Shown here in pieces: positions 49,802 to 59,600 of a DNA stretch of 64,000 bases; positions within the stretch are counted from its first letter, which is position 1, and the number at the start of each line of letters is the position of its first letter. The notes beneath the pieces were generated by a model, which was not told the DNA's origin, made no database searches, and was given only the letters and a program-made list of their open reading frames with translations. The DNA is taken from contig NC_063054.1 of NCBI RefSeq assembly GCF_018812025.1, forward strand, positions 11,757,008 through 11,821,007. Direction: 5' to 3'. The stretch is from Megalobrama amblycephala (taxonomy: Eukaryota > Chordata > Actinopteri > Cypriniformes > Xenocyprididae). Both the position numbers and the translations under genes were made by a program.

Positions 49802-51710
49802 GCAGAGTACGGGGACCCGACTCGGACGGCATGGTTGCGACCCGGAGTGTGGTCAGACTCTGCGAGGTAGCAGTGTGAATGGGAGACGGCACATGGGGTG
49901 CGGCCTGAACCATCACACTGGAACCTGTGAGAGAGGGCTGAGAGTGGCAAGGCGGGGCCTTGCACACTACCAGCCACACCCTCTTGGGACCTGGAGGATC
50001 AGATAACAGTTCTATTTCGTGGGTACCGCTGGACTCCAGAGAGCCAGTGGCGGAACAGACCAGAATTCTCCACCCAGCCCTCCTCCGGGGAAAGAACTGT
50101 TTACTTCAGCTTCATGTCGCCATATCCCCAGGACCGCCTCCCGCTAACCAACTGGGTTGTCTGCGGGCGAAGCGGGCTGAGTTTTAGGCCAGCTTGTGAG
50201 ATGAGCGCATCGAGAAAGTGTACTTTGACGATGACACATCCCAGCAAGACTAGCCAGGGGTGTTTCCGGACCACCACGGTGGACATTGTCTGGCCAGGGG
50301 CCTGCGCTATGACTTGCATCATGCGTAGCTCAACCCTGACTCAGAACTACCCACATGCAATGAGTGCTTTGGCCTACCACGGACTTGCCGGGGGCCAAGA
50401 CCCATGCAGGGCAGAGGTGGTGAGCCCGTAGCACTGCCACCCCACCCTAAAGGGTAGTGAGAGAGAAAAAACTTGTAATGCAGATTATGGCCCTTTTGGC
50501 GTTCCATATTTGACACCAAAAGAGGCTACAAACTGCCAAGTTTTTCCATGCACGTCCAGGCTAAAGACAGGGGGCGGGGCAAGGCAAGTACACGTCGCAC
50601 GACGCCCCCAGGGGCCCGGGAAAACATGGTTGTCAAGTCTGAATCTGATTCAGCATGAGCACATCACAACTGTGGGATGCTCAGCATCATCTTCATTTTC
50701 AGAGCCCAACAATACTCTCTCCAATGTAGCAGTCGACATCTGACCTGACTAAGACGCTAGGTCCCTCATGAGAAGGACCAGCAATCCATGCAGAAGCTAC
50801 CAGCCATGTTGGACAGTGAACGTGGCCGTCCAACTGGACGACACACAGCGCACTGGGCGCCAACGTGGCCATGTTGTATTAAACATGAACCACCCACGGA
50901 CATAGTCACAACATGTTTGCAATGCACTAGAGGAGTGGGGGGCCCACGGAGAATGGCTCGGCGGGTATTGCCCCACTGTGATCCTCTGGTCACCCAGGCT
51001 TATTAACCAAAGTAGTATTTTTCTGATTCAGAAAAATAAACTAGATCAGGGAATAAGTGAGGGGACTCCACCTCATTAAAGGCGCTCGAGTCTCGACCGT
51101 GCATCTAGAGCGCCAGACAACGTGCTGGGTTGCCATGGCAACGCGCGCAGTCAGCCGGCAGCTCGACGGCACATGGCGCGCTGAACGCTCAAGCCCTTAC
51201 GAGAAAGGCAAGACAAACAACACGCTGACGTGGGCATATTCTCATAAGAGAATATGAACCACCCACAAACACAGTCTCAGCACGCTAAACAGACATGAGA
51301 GAAAGTGATTGTGGCCGTCAGTGAGGATAGGAAACGACCGCCTCCAGAAATGCACAGACAGAATGACGTCTTGAAAAAGACGCAGTGTCTGTTTGTGAAG
51401 CTCTTTTAGAAGGGGAAGAGTCAGCTCTCTCGTGCTGAAGCACACAGGGAGTGACGCGATGTGTTCAGGGTACACCACTCACCGAACACACTGGGAGGAA
51501 CCGGCCCAAATCGCAACAGACAACTGCGTTTTATATGGGAATTCAGTTGCTGTTAAAACAGCAGTTGAGAGCTTAAGCTCAGGCTCCCCGGGAAGCTTGC
51601 GACCTCGCTGTTGTGCCTTAACACCAACACAAACAGACGCTGAATCTTCGAGAAGGCTGTTTAATTTCACTCTTGTGAAGTCTGAAAGCTGGACACCAAC
51701 TGTTGGCTCC

Positions 51711-51907
51711 GAAGCGAAAGACAGAGTGCGATTGCATCTGCTTCCTATTTATATACACCTGTCGGAGGCGGTGCGCATTATGCAAATATTGCACGCCAAT
51801 TCCATTGGCTTGTTCTAGTTCACTCGAAGCTGATAGGGCTCTCTAGCGATATCCCGATTCATCGGTCACTACTGACGTACGTCGAACATGACCGACTGAA
51901 AGGGAAC
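51711..51907. repeat. DIRS copy 2 right inverted terminal repeat
   Basis: Inverse partner of the left repeat, ending GACCGACTGAAAGGGAAC. The coding strand would start transcription from this side. The region 51908-52339 after it has no gene. Confidence 0.88.
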
Positions 51908-52339
51908 TACGAATTTTGAACGATCACTAGAAACATCAATTATTAATCATACTTACAGGTTGAGATTCAGAGGAGGAAGCTGGTCCAAATAAACTGGGCA
52001 TTGATCCATATTTTAAGACCAAGCATTTAATGAATCCTGCGTTAAACTCCCAGAGGTTCGAGAAGCAGTCGTAAAATGACGGGAACACAATGAAGATTGT
52101 ACTGCTGTGGTATTGTTGAAAAAACTAATTTTCTCTGGCGTCTGCGCGCAACAATAAGTGGGCAGGCGACATGCTAATGTTTCATTGTGATGTTCCAATG
52201 AAACGGCTTGGGATTCATTTTACAAATGACTTGTTTAATTGACTCTGAGTTGACTCTTACTTTTGAGAGACAATAACTTTATATATGGTGCACTTTCAGA
52301 TTTAAAACTTTACAGGATGTTTTCATTCACTTAAAGCTA

Positions 52340-53266
52340 CACTACCATTCAAAAGTTTGGAAACATTACTATTTTTAATGTTTTTGAAAAAAGTCTCTTC
52401 TACTCATCAAGCCTGCATTTATTTGATCAAAAATACAGAAAAAAAAAACAGTTAATATTGTGAAATATTATTACAATTTAAAATAATGGTTTTCTATTTT
52501 AATATACTTTAAAATATATTTTTTTTCTGTAATGCAAAGCTGAATTTTCATCACCCATTACTCAAGTCTTTTGTGTCACATAATCCTTCAGAAATCATTC
52601 TAATATGCTGATTTGATACTCAGTTATTATCAATGTTGAAAACAGTTGTGTTGCTTAATATTTTTTGGAAACTGTGATGCTTTTTTTCAGGATTCATTGA
52701 TGAATAAATAGTCAAAAAGAACAGCATTTATTCAAAATAGAAATATTTTCTAACAATATAAATCTTTACTATCACTTTTTATCAATTTAACACATCCATG
52801 CTAAAAAAGTATTAATTTCTTCCAAAAAGAAAGAAAGAAAGAAAAAAATACTGACACCAAACTTTTGAACAGTAGTGTATATTGTTACGAAAGATTTAAT
52901 TTAAATAAATGCTGCTCTTTTTTTTTTTTTTTTTTTACTTTTTAGTCATCAAAGAAACCTGAAAAAAAAAAGTATCATGTTATAAAAAAATATTAAGCAG
53001 CACAACAATTGTAAAAAATCAGCATATTAGAATGATTTCTGAAGGATCATGTGGCACTGAAGACTGGATTTAATGATGCTGAAAATTCAGCTTTGATTAC
53101 AGGAATAAATTATATTTTAAAGTATATTATAATAGAAAATCATTATTTTAAATTGTAATAATATTTTACAATATTACTGTTTTTTTCTGTATTTTTGATC
53201 AAATAAATTCAGGCTTGATGAGTAGAAGGGACTTCTTTCAAAAACATTCGAAATGGAATGGTAGTG
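52340..53266. mobile_element. Hairpin MITE with CACTACCATTC ends
   Basis: The left end CACTACCATTCAAAAGTTTG and the right end GGAATGGTAGTG are inverse. Long internal arms mirror each other through TCATCAAGCCTGCATTTATT, AAAATACAGAAAAAAA, TAATATTGTGAAATATTATT and AGCTGAATTTTCATCA. An inner ACTTTTGAACAGTAGTG at 52861-52877 looks like a second terminus, so two related elements may be nested or fused. No coding sequence. Confidence 0.75.
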
Positions 53267-53941
53267 TTACACACTACATAAAAGGTCATTTTCAAAAATC
53301 CATAATAGAGGCACTTTAAATAGGGGGTGCAATTTCTGCCTGCTCATCTTTTAGCAAGTTATCCATAAAGTACAAAAATGTGCTTTCATTTGTGATTGCT
53401 TGTTCAGAGTGTGTTGCAGCATGAGAAAACCCAGTAACACTTTAGAATAATGGTCCGCTATTAATAAGTAACTGTGCAGGAAGTAATGCAGGACTAATGA
53501 GTAGTACTACATTAACACTTCAGCTACTACTATTAACTAATATAGAAACAAGTAGTTCTTCACTAGTAGTTCTTGAAGATTGTCCTTTTTTACTCTCAAC
53601 GTGGTCATAAAATGCATCACTAATTACTCAAGTACCTAGTCATTCTTCAAGAACTACTGGTGATCTGGACCATTATTTTAAACTGAAAAAGATGTTTTTC
53701 ACTTTAAAATAGTGGTCCTGATCACTAGTAGTTCCTGCATAGTGACTAGGTAACACTTGAGTAATTAATGATGCATTTTATGATTATATTCAGAATAAAA
53801 ATGATGACTGATTATGTCTCAGACACACAATAATGTTCTTTACAATTTGTCCGTAGTTAATAGTTATTAATGATGGTAATCTCATTAGGTAATTGTTGAT
53901 TAGCTAATAAGGAACTATTTTCTAAATTTGATATTACTTAC

Positions 53942-54222
53942 TGTCACAGTACCCTTGTTTCCCTGGACTTCAATTCCCAAGATCCTCCTGTTCTCCACAC
54001 CTGCACTCACTTCCCTCGTCAGCTCCTCATCAGCACTCATCACCTGCACCTGGACTCTATTGTTAGCACTCCTATATAATGCACTCACTCCCTGCACTCC
54101 TTGTCCGTTCTCTGTTTATGTTAAGTGTATGTTTGGTTACTCCTTGCCCGTGTTGATTAAAGTATTGTCTATAACTGTGGAAATCCGTATCTGCCTCATC
54201 TCTACACCACCATACCGTAACA
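53942..54222 (+). repeat. 5' LTR (281 bp)
   Basis: It has TATATAAT at about 54071-54078 as a probable TATA box and GATTAAAGTATTG near 54157 as a polyadenylation-type signal. Identical by eye to 56538-56818. Confidence 0.95.
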
Positions 54223-54273
54223 GAAGAACGGACCCAAGAACGACTGGATTTCCACAAAAAAAAAAAAAAAAAG

Positions 54274-54888
54274 ATGGAGACTTTCCCTGGCTTCCTGGCT
54301 CGTGCTCCTCCTATGCCTCTCATCCATCTGTCGGCCGGCGATCGCCTCATCGGGCTCCTGCAGGTTGGTCGTTCGCTGGAGAGGTATGTGGAGGAGTTCG
54401 TTGAGCTCGCTTATGTGTCTGACTGGCCTGAAGCAGTTTTGATCTCCCTGTTTCTGGATGGACTAGATGATGACACCATCCGTTTTAGTGAACCCGATTA
54501 TCGTTTCTCCTTAAGCGAAACCATAAATACCATTTTGTGGTTAAATGATTCCAAATTCATCGTTGATTGGGTTCAGGATGGGTGTCTGTCTCTAGTCCAT
54601 CCAGAGACACGGTTGGCCGGGCCAGTCGGTCAACCTCCGGCTTCCTCCGCATACCCTCCAGCGAACTCCCTGCCTGCCCCATGCTGGACCCACATTCCTC
54701 TACTGGGCCCAGTAAGCGGAGGAGGAGGAAGAAAGCGGCTCCAGTCTCTCCAGAGCCCGCTCCAGTCTCTCCAGAGCCCGCTCCAGTCTCTCCAGAGCCC
54801 GCTCCAGTCTCTCCAGAGCCCGCTCCAGTCTCTCCAGAGCCCGCTCCAGTCCCCACAGAGCCAGCTCCAGTGCCTGTGGGGATTTTAA
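54274..54888 (+). CDS. Gag-like protein start with repeat tail
   Basis: A frame of 204 codons begins METFPGFLARAPPMPL shortly after the 5' LTR. Residues about 30-95 (GRSLERYVEEFVELAYVSDW and LISLFLDGLDDDTIRF) match the helical core of gypsy-type Gag capsid regions (arginine/leucine-rich helix, then a W/P-containing turn). No zinc knuckle is present. The frame then enters the 21-nt repeats (54736-54850) and stops. A second frame, 54567-56132, overlaps it and carries most of the repeats; a frameshift could join them. Probably a structural protein for packaging the element RNA. Function of the tail is unknown. Confidence 0.6.
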   Translation: METFPGFLARAPPMPLIHLSAGDRLIGLLQVGRSLERYVEEFVELAYVSDWPEAVLISLFLDGLDDDTIRFSEPDYRFSLSETINTILWLNDSKFIVDWVQDGCLSLVHPETRLAGPVGQPPASSAYPPANSLPAPCWTHIPLLGPVSGGGGRKRLQSLQSPLQSLQSPLQSLQSPLQSLQSPLQSLQSPLQSPQSQLQCLWGF

Positions 54889-56132
54889 TTGTATTTGAGG
54901 GGATGAACGAGCCCGCTCCAGCCCTTTCCGAGCCTGCAGCTCCAACCCTGTGCGAGCCACCAAGTGAGGTGGCCTGGCTTATAGACTTTTGGACAGAGCC
55001 AAGTTCTCCAGTCTCCGCCGAGCCAAGTTCTCCAGTCTCCGCCGAGCCAAGTTCTCCAGTCTCCGCAGAGCCAAGTTCTCCAGTCTCCGCAGAGCCAAGT
55101 TCTCCAGTCTCCGCAGAGCCAAGTTCTCCAGTCTCCGCAGAGCCAAGTTCTCCAGTCTCCGCAGAGCCAAGTTCTCCAGTCTCCGCAGAGCCAAGTTCTC
55201 CAGTCTCCGCAGAGCCAAGTTCTCCAGTCTCCGCAGAGCCAAGTTCTCCAGTCTCCGCAGAGCCAAGTTCTCCAGTCTCCGCAGAGCCAAGTTCTCCAGT
55301 CTCCGCAGAGCCAAGTTCTCCAGTCTCCGCAGAGCCAAGTTCTCCAGTCTCCGCCGCCGAGCAAGCAGCGCCAGTCTCCGCCGCCGAGCAAGCAGCGCCA
55401 GTCTCCGCCTCCGAGCAAGCAGCGCCAGTCTCCGCCTCCGAGCAAGCAGCGCCAGTCTCCGCCTCCGAGCAAGCAGCGCCAGTCTCCGCCTCCGAGCAAG
55501 CAGCGCCAGTCTCCGCCGCCGAGCAAGCAGCGCCAGTCTCCGCCGCCGAGCAAGCAGCGCCAGTCTCCGCCGCCGAGCAAGCAGCGCCAGTCTCCGCCGC
55601 CGAGCAAGCAGCGCCAGTCTCCGCCGCCGAGCCCTCAGCTCCAGCCGCCGCCGAGCCCTCTGCTCCAATTATGAACTTTGCAAAGACTATTTTCCCTCCC
55701 TGCCTCCCTCTCCCGCCTCCTCCCACTAATGTACTCACTGCACCTCCACCTCAAGCCCCTTCGCCCAGATCTCCACCTCAGACCTCTGGGCGATTACCTT
55801 CACCCTGGCTCCAACCTCCCTCGTCTCCACCGTTGTCCATCAGTCCTCCAGCCTCACAAGTCTCCATCCTGCCCCGTTCACACCTTGGTCCCTCGTCAGC
55901 CTGCCCTCCCCTCTGGACTGCACTCCTCCGTCTCCGCTCCGTCCCTCCGTCCCTCGTTTCCAGTTGGCTTCCTCACTCCCCTGGTGTTCACTCTGTTGTC
56001 TGTCGTCTGTGTTCAACTGCGGCCTTCTGGAGCCCCGGCTGCGCTTCGGTCGGTGGAGCCGCTGGTTCCGCCATCTCCCGCCGGTCCTTCAGCGCCGCCT
56101 GGGCTCGGCGACAATTCGGCTTCGGCTCCTGA
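54567..56132 (+). CDS. Tandem-repeat, Pro/Ser/Ala-rich retroelement protein
   Basis: A 521-codon frame, overlapping the end of the Gag-like frame. Blocks in order: APVSPEP heptads (21 nt, about 54736-54850), a short unique part, 15 units of EPSSPVSA (24 nt, 55000-55354), 10 units of EQAAPVSA(A/S) (27 nt, 55355-55627), then Pro-rich unique sequence. Because 21, 24 and 27 are multiples of three, several frames on both strands stay open, so neither strand nor frame is settled by length alone. No Pol domain is found. The sense of the LTRs and Gag favours plus. Likely an extended, low-complexity linker or shell protein; evidence is compositional only. Confidence 0.5.
   Translation: MGSGWVSVSSPSRDTVGRASRSTSGFLRIPSSELPACPMLDPHSSTGPSKRRRRKKAAPVSPEPAPVSPEPAPVSPEPAPVSPEPAPVSPEPAPVPTEPAPVPVGILIVFEGMNEPAPALSEPAAPTLCEPPSEVAWLIDFWTEPSSPVSAEPSSPVSAEPSSPVSAEPSSPVSAEPSSPVSAEPSSPVSAEPSSPVSAEPSSPVSAEPSSPVSAEPSSPVSAEPSSPVSAEPSSPVSAEPSSPVSAEPSSPVSAEPSSPVSAAEQAAPVSAAEQAAPVSASEQAAPVSASEQAAPVSASEQAAPVSASEQAAPVSAAEQAAPVSAAEQAAPVSAAEQAAPVSAAEQAAPVSAAEPSAPAAAEPSAPIMNFAKTIFPPCLPLPPPPTNVLTAPPPQAPSPRSPPQTSGRLPSPWLQPPSSPPLSISPPASQVSILPRSHLGPSSACPPLWTALLRLRSVPPSLVSSWLPHSPGVHSVVCRLCSTAAFWSPGCASVGGAAGSAISRRSFSAAWARRQFGFGS
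54736..55650. repeat. In-frame tandem repeat blocks (21, 24 and 27 nt)
   Basis: Three adjoining arrays: about 6 copies of a 21-nt unit (CCAGAGCCCGCTCCAGTCTCT), about 15 of a 24-nt unit containing GAGCCAAGTTCTCCAGTCTC, and about 10 of a 27-nt unit containing GAGCAAGCAGCGCCAGTCTC. CCAGTCT is common to all three, suggesting one seed sequence expanded three times. Confidence 0.93.
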
Positions 56133-56460
56133 CCCGCCATGGCTGCCCGCTGCACCTGACCCGCCATGGCTGCCCGCTGCACCTGACCCGCCATGTATGC
56201 CCGCTGCATGTCTGCCCGCTGCACCTGACCCGCCATGGCTGCCTTCAGCCCCTGACCCGCCATGGCTGCCTTCAGCTCCTGACCCGCCATGGCTGCCTTC
56301 AGCCCCTGACCCGCCATGGCTGCCCGCTGCACCTGACCCGCCATGGCTGCCTTCAGCTCCTGACCCGCCATGGCTGCCTTCAGCCCCTGATCCGCCATGG
56401 CTTTTGAACCTGCCCTGGAGACCTCCACTCCAGTTTGCTCCTACCCCTGCACCAGCTTGA
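55678..56460 (+). CDS. Second repeat-coded frame, DPPWLP repeats
   Basis: A 260-codon frame runs through Pro/Leu/Ser-rich sequence and ends in about 11 repeats of APDPPWLP(A/S) coded by a 27-nt unit (56129-56400). It overlaps the preceding frame by 450 nt in another phase. Because the repeat frames of this element are all open, the true reading could be one protein made by frameshifting or a frame shifted by a recent indel. No domain is recognised. Tryptophan-bearing repeats are unusual for chance low-complexity sequence and support real coding. Confidence 0.45.
   Translation: MQRLFSLPASLSRLLPLMYSLHLHLKPLRPDLHLRPLGDYLHPGSNLPRLHRCPSVLQPHKSPSCPVHTLVPRQPALPSGLHSSVSAPSLRPSFPVGFLTPLVFTLLSVVCVQLRPSGAPAALRSVEPLVPPSPAGPSAPPGLGDNSASAPDPPWLPAAPDPPWLPAAPDPPCMPAACLPAAPDPPWLPSAPDPPWLPSAPDPPWLPSAPDPPWLPAAPDPPWLPSAPDPPWLPSAPDPPWLLNLPWRPPLQFAPTPAPA
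56129..56400. repeat. 27-nt tandem repeats (CCGCCATGGCTGCC)
   Basis: About 11 copies of a unit with GACCCGCCATGGCTGCC, alternating CGCTGCACCT and TTCAGCCCCT (or TTCAGCTCCT) variants; one copy has a TGTATG variant. The mix of variants points to duplication of multi-unit blocks. Confidence 0.92.
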
Positions 56461-56514
56461 GGTCTCCAGGGCGCCCGCCCCCTCCCGGTTGTTTCATCTA
56501 CGGCGCGAGGACGC

Positions 56515-56537
56515 GCCTACCGGGAGGGGGGGGGTAA
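56515..56537 (+). other. Polypurine tract of the LTR element
   Basis: GGGAGGGGGGGGGG followed by TAA lies immediately before the 3' LTR. It is where plus-strand DNA synthesis would be primed. Confidence 0.8.
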
Positions 56538-56818
56538 TGTCACAGTACCCTTGTTTCCCTGGACTTCAATTCCCAAGATCCTCCTGTTCTCCACACCTGC
56601 ACTCACTTCCCTCGTCAGCTCCTCATCAGCACTCATCACCTGCACCTGGACTCTATTGTTAGCACTCCTATATAATGCACTCACTCCCTGCACTCCTTGT
56701 CCGTTCTCTGTTTATGTTAAGTGTATGTTTGGTTACTCCTTGCCCGTGTTGATTAAAGTATTGTCTATAACTGTGGAAATCCGTATCTGCCTCATCTCTA
56801 CACCACCATACCGTAACA
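56538..56818 (+). repeat. 3' LTR (281 bp)
   Basis: Same length and, as far as can be read, the same sequence as the 5' LTR. Followed by the CTTAC duplication. Confidence 0.95.
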
Positions 56819-57139
56819 CTTACTGATTAGTTAAGCTTGTTTCTATAACAGTTAATAGAAGCAGCTGAAGTGTTAATGTAGTACTACTCATTAGCCCTGT
56901 ATTACTTCCTGCATAGTTACTTATTTATGACGGACCATTATTCTAAAGTGTTACCGAAAACCCTTAATTGCATATTCTTTGTTGCTGGGTAGACTTTGTC
57001 TGGGTTCATGAAAGAATAGAGGAGCAACCCAACTGTTGCAGATGTCTTTCAAAAACTCTTTGTCCATGATTTGAAAAAATCTAGCATCTTCCATGGATTG
57101 AGTAATCCTATGATCATTCACAGTGTAGGAAAAAACTAA

Positions 57140-57431
57140 ATGACCAGTTCAACATCAGAGGTGAGAAAGTGCAATCAAACAGTTTAATCAGAAACCTTCA
57201 GTTCAACAGAGGCAGACTGCCGAGTGCCGTAGCACGAAAACACTCACAGCTGGAAAACAGAAAACTAAATAACAGTCCACAGGTAGGCGTGAGCTGTAGC
57301 ACGGTCTCAGAACTGGAGCGCCTCAGGCAGAAGATGGAGTTCACCATGGCAGGCAGCTGGAGAAAACCTGGCAGAGGGAGCCGAGGGCTCAGGAGGACTG
57401 GTCCTGGACTGTCATGGTCCTCATGACAGTA
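57140..57431 (-). repeat. Probable LTR of the dead gypsy element
   Basis: Read on the minus strand, a purine tract (GGAGAGGGG) precedes TGTCATGAGGACC, and the block runs to about 57140 with GATTAAACTG near its end, as in a gypsy LTR. It sits just downstream of the integrase fragment. A matching LTR on the other side was not proven. Confidence 0.5.
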
Positions 57432-57479
57432 CCCCTCTCCAGAGGAGCGCCCCCTGGCGCTCCCGAGGAAGAAGACTGC

Positions 57480-59600
57480 ACCTTTTGACCACAGACGTAT
57501 CTGGGGGCTTTGACACTACGGCGATTGGCGGTGTGATGTGTTCTCTGTTTCAGCACAAAGCGGCTCTAACAGTTCTCCAGGTACGCTGGCAACGTCGAAT
57601 GAATGCCTGGACTGAGGGGACAGAGGCCTCTTTCTCTTGGGAGGAGAACAGAGGCGGCTGGTACCTGAGGCAAGACTGAAAGGGTGAAAGCCCTGTGGCT
57701 GACGAGGGAAGAGAATTATGTGCATATTCCACCCACGGCAATTGCTTGCTCCATGACGCGGGGTTACGAAAAGCCAGGTGCGGAAGCATGCGACCCAAAA
57801 TCTGGTTTGTGCGTTCTGCCTGGCCATTAGTCTGAGGATGGAACCCTGGAACCCTGACAACAAACTGGCCAAGGCACTGGTTTGACGTCAAAATTCCTTC
57901 CAAAACAATGACGCAAATTGTGGCCCCCTATCAGATACAATATCCGTAGGGAGACCATGCAAACGGAAAACGTGTTTGATAACCAACTGGGCCGTCTCCT
58001 ATGCAGAGGGCAGTTTAGAGAGCGGAACAAAGTGGGTGGCTTTAGAAAAGCGGTCAACGACAGTCAGTATGACTGTATTGTCAGCAGTGAAGGAAGCGGC
58101 GTCACGAAATCCATTGCGATATGCGACCAAGGGCGAGACGGAATAGGAAGAGGTCGAAGCAGCCCCATGGGAGGAGAACTACTCGACTGTGTCTGAGCAC
58201 AAATGGCACAAGAAGCCACGAACTGAAACACATCCCGAGTAAGAGTGGGCCATCAAAAGCTTTGGCTAATGACCGCGAGAGTACCTCTTATTCCAGGATG
58301 GACTACTAATTTAGACGAATGCCCCCAGCAAAGGACTGCAGAATGGACGGACTTAGGGATGAATAACGCATCTCGGGGGCATTGGCAAGGAAGAGAAACA
58401 TTGGTCAACGCTGTCTTTACCTGCATCTCTATACCCCAGAGCACGCCCCCAACCACACAACCTTCAGGTAGAATAGTCTCAGGGGTGGAGGCGCTCTCCA
58501 AGGTACCGAACTGGTGAGAGAGAGTGTCAGGCTTAGTATTCTTATCGCCGGGATGAAAAGAAATAGTGAAATTGAAACGTCCAAAAAAAAGTGACCAACG
58601 AGCCTGGAGCGCATTAAGCCTCTTTGCTGTCCAAATGTACTCTAGATTCTTGTGATCAGTCCACACTATAAACGGAATAGAGGTACCCTCTAACCAATGA
58701 CACCCTTCTTCCAGGGCTAAACGAACGGCAAGGAGTTCACGATTGCCAATGTCATAATTTCACTTGGCCGGCGAGAGTCGTCTGGAGAAATAGGCACAAG
58801 GATGAACCTTCTCATCAAGCAGCGAGTGCTGAGAAAGCACTGACAGCCACACCGGAGGCATCAACCTCGACGATAAATTGCCTCTCGGGGTCAGGAGTAA
58901 TTAGTATGGGGGCTGTGGTAAACAGCTCCTTGAGTTTGTTGAATGCGAGTTGTGCGGATTCGGACCAAACAAAACGAGTCTTGGACGAGGTGAGAGCTGT
59001 CAGCGGAGCAGCTACACAACTGAAATATGAGATAAACTGATAATAAAAGTTTGCAAACCCCAAAAATCCTTAGAGTGCAACACGGGAGTCGGTAACGGGC
59101 CATTCAATGATAGCACGCACCTTGGCTGGGTCCATACTGATACCATCAGCAGACACAACCGAGCCAAGGAACGTTACAGATGGAACAATGAAAAGCACAT
59201 TTTTCAGACTTTACAAAGAGGTGGTTCTCTAACAGGCGCTGCAGGACACGGCAAACATGCTGGACATGCACCTGGAGAGAGGGCGAGAAAATCAGGATGT
59301 CATCTAAATAGACGAAAACAAAGATGTTGAGCATGTCTCTCAAGACGTCGTTTACTAGGGCTTGAAAAACAGCCGGTGTGTTGACTAGGCCAAATGGAAG
59401 AACCCGATATTCAAAGTGCCCTAAGGGGGTATTAAACACCGTCTTCCATTCGTCGCCCTCCTTTTTTCGAACTAGATGGTAAGCGTTACGGAGATCTAGC
59501 TTTGTGAAAATCTGGCACTCCAGACAAATCACCAGGCTCCTCCTGAAAAACAGAAACAGAAGAGACAGCAGGAATAGCAGACATAAGACAATGGACATGA
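57480..59600 (-). pseudogene. Ty3/gypsy pol remnant (RT, RNase H, integrase)
   Basis: In translation order on the minus strand: [34 protein letters not shown] and [12 protein letters not shown] (catalytic YLDD at about 59299-59310), then FANFYYQFI and [14 protein letters not shown] (RNase H start, 59063-58815), then MWTDHKNLEYIW and FHPGDKNTKPDTLS (RNase H end, 58666), and GFHPQTNGQAERTNQILG with the integrase Glu (57903-57550). Stops and frameshifts separate the pieces. This is the chromovirus-like gypsy order with integrase last. Gag and protease are absent; the part beyond 59520 is unrelated DNA. A different family from the young LTR element next door. Confidence 0.85.

Larger units (their letters stand above)
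46843..51907 (-). mobile_element. DIRS-type retrotransposon, copy 2
   Basis: It has inverted terminal repeats (46843-47066 and 51711-51907) and, beside the left one, an internal complementary region holding the inverse of both outer ends. All three parts together define DIRS elements, which integrate through a circular DNA by tyrosine recombinase, without integrase or target duplication. Coding is on the minus strand: RNase H (49801-48870), then tyrosine recombinase (48870-47883). No reverse transcriptase blocks are seen upstream (49980-51400), so that part is deleted or replaced. The frames carry a few stops and shifts. Confidence 0.9.
53942..56818 (+). mobile_element. Non-autonomous LTR retrotransposon (2.9 kb), very young
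   Basis: Two 281-bp LTRs (53942-54222 and 56538-56818) start TGTCACAG, end GTAACA and look identical. CTTAC flanks the whole element (53937-53941, 56819-56823), a 5-bp target duplication typical of gypsy-type integration. A purine-rich GGGAGGGGGGGGGG tract just before the 3' LTR is the polypurine primer site. The interior has a gag-like start and long tandem-repeat coding, with no protease, reverse transcriptase, RNase H or integrase. It would need enzymes from another element. Confidence 0.95.
53433..56955. mobile_element. hAT-type MITE with 8-bp duplication, split by an LTR element
   Basis: The ends AGTAACACTTTAGAATAATG and CATTATTCTAAAGTGTTACC are inverted repeats. GAAAACCC at 53425-53432 recurs at 56956-56963, the 8-bp duplication of hAT transposons. 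Removing the LTR element and its 5-bp duplication leaves about 640 bp. An inner hairpin lies at 53600-53780 around CTAGTCATT and AACTACTGGTGATC. The MITE is non-coding and older than the LTR insertion. Confidence 0.92.

Noticed and set aside
54557..55738. 393-codon and other long minus-strand frames across the LTR element
   Set aside because: They are mirror frames of 24- and 27-nt repeats; LTR orientation, polypurine tract and Gag-like start all place coding on the plus strand.
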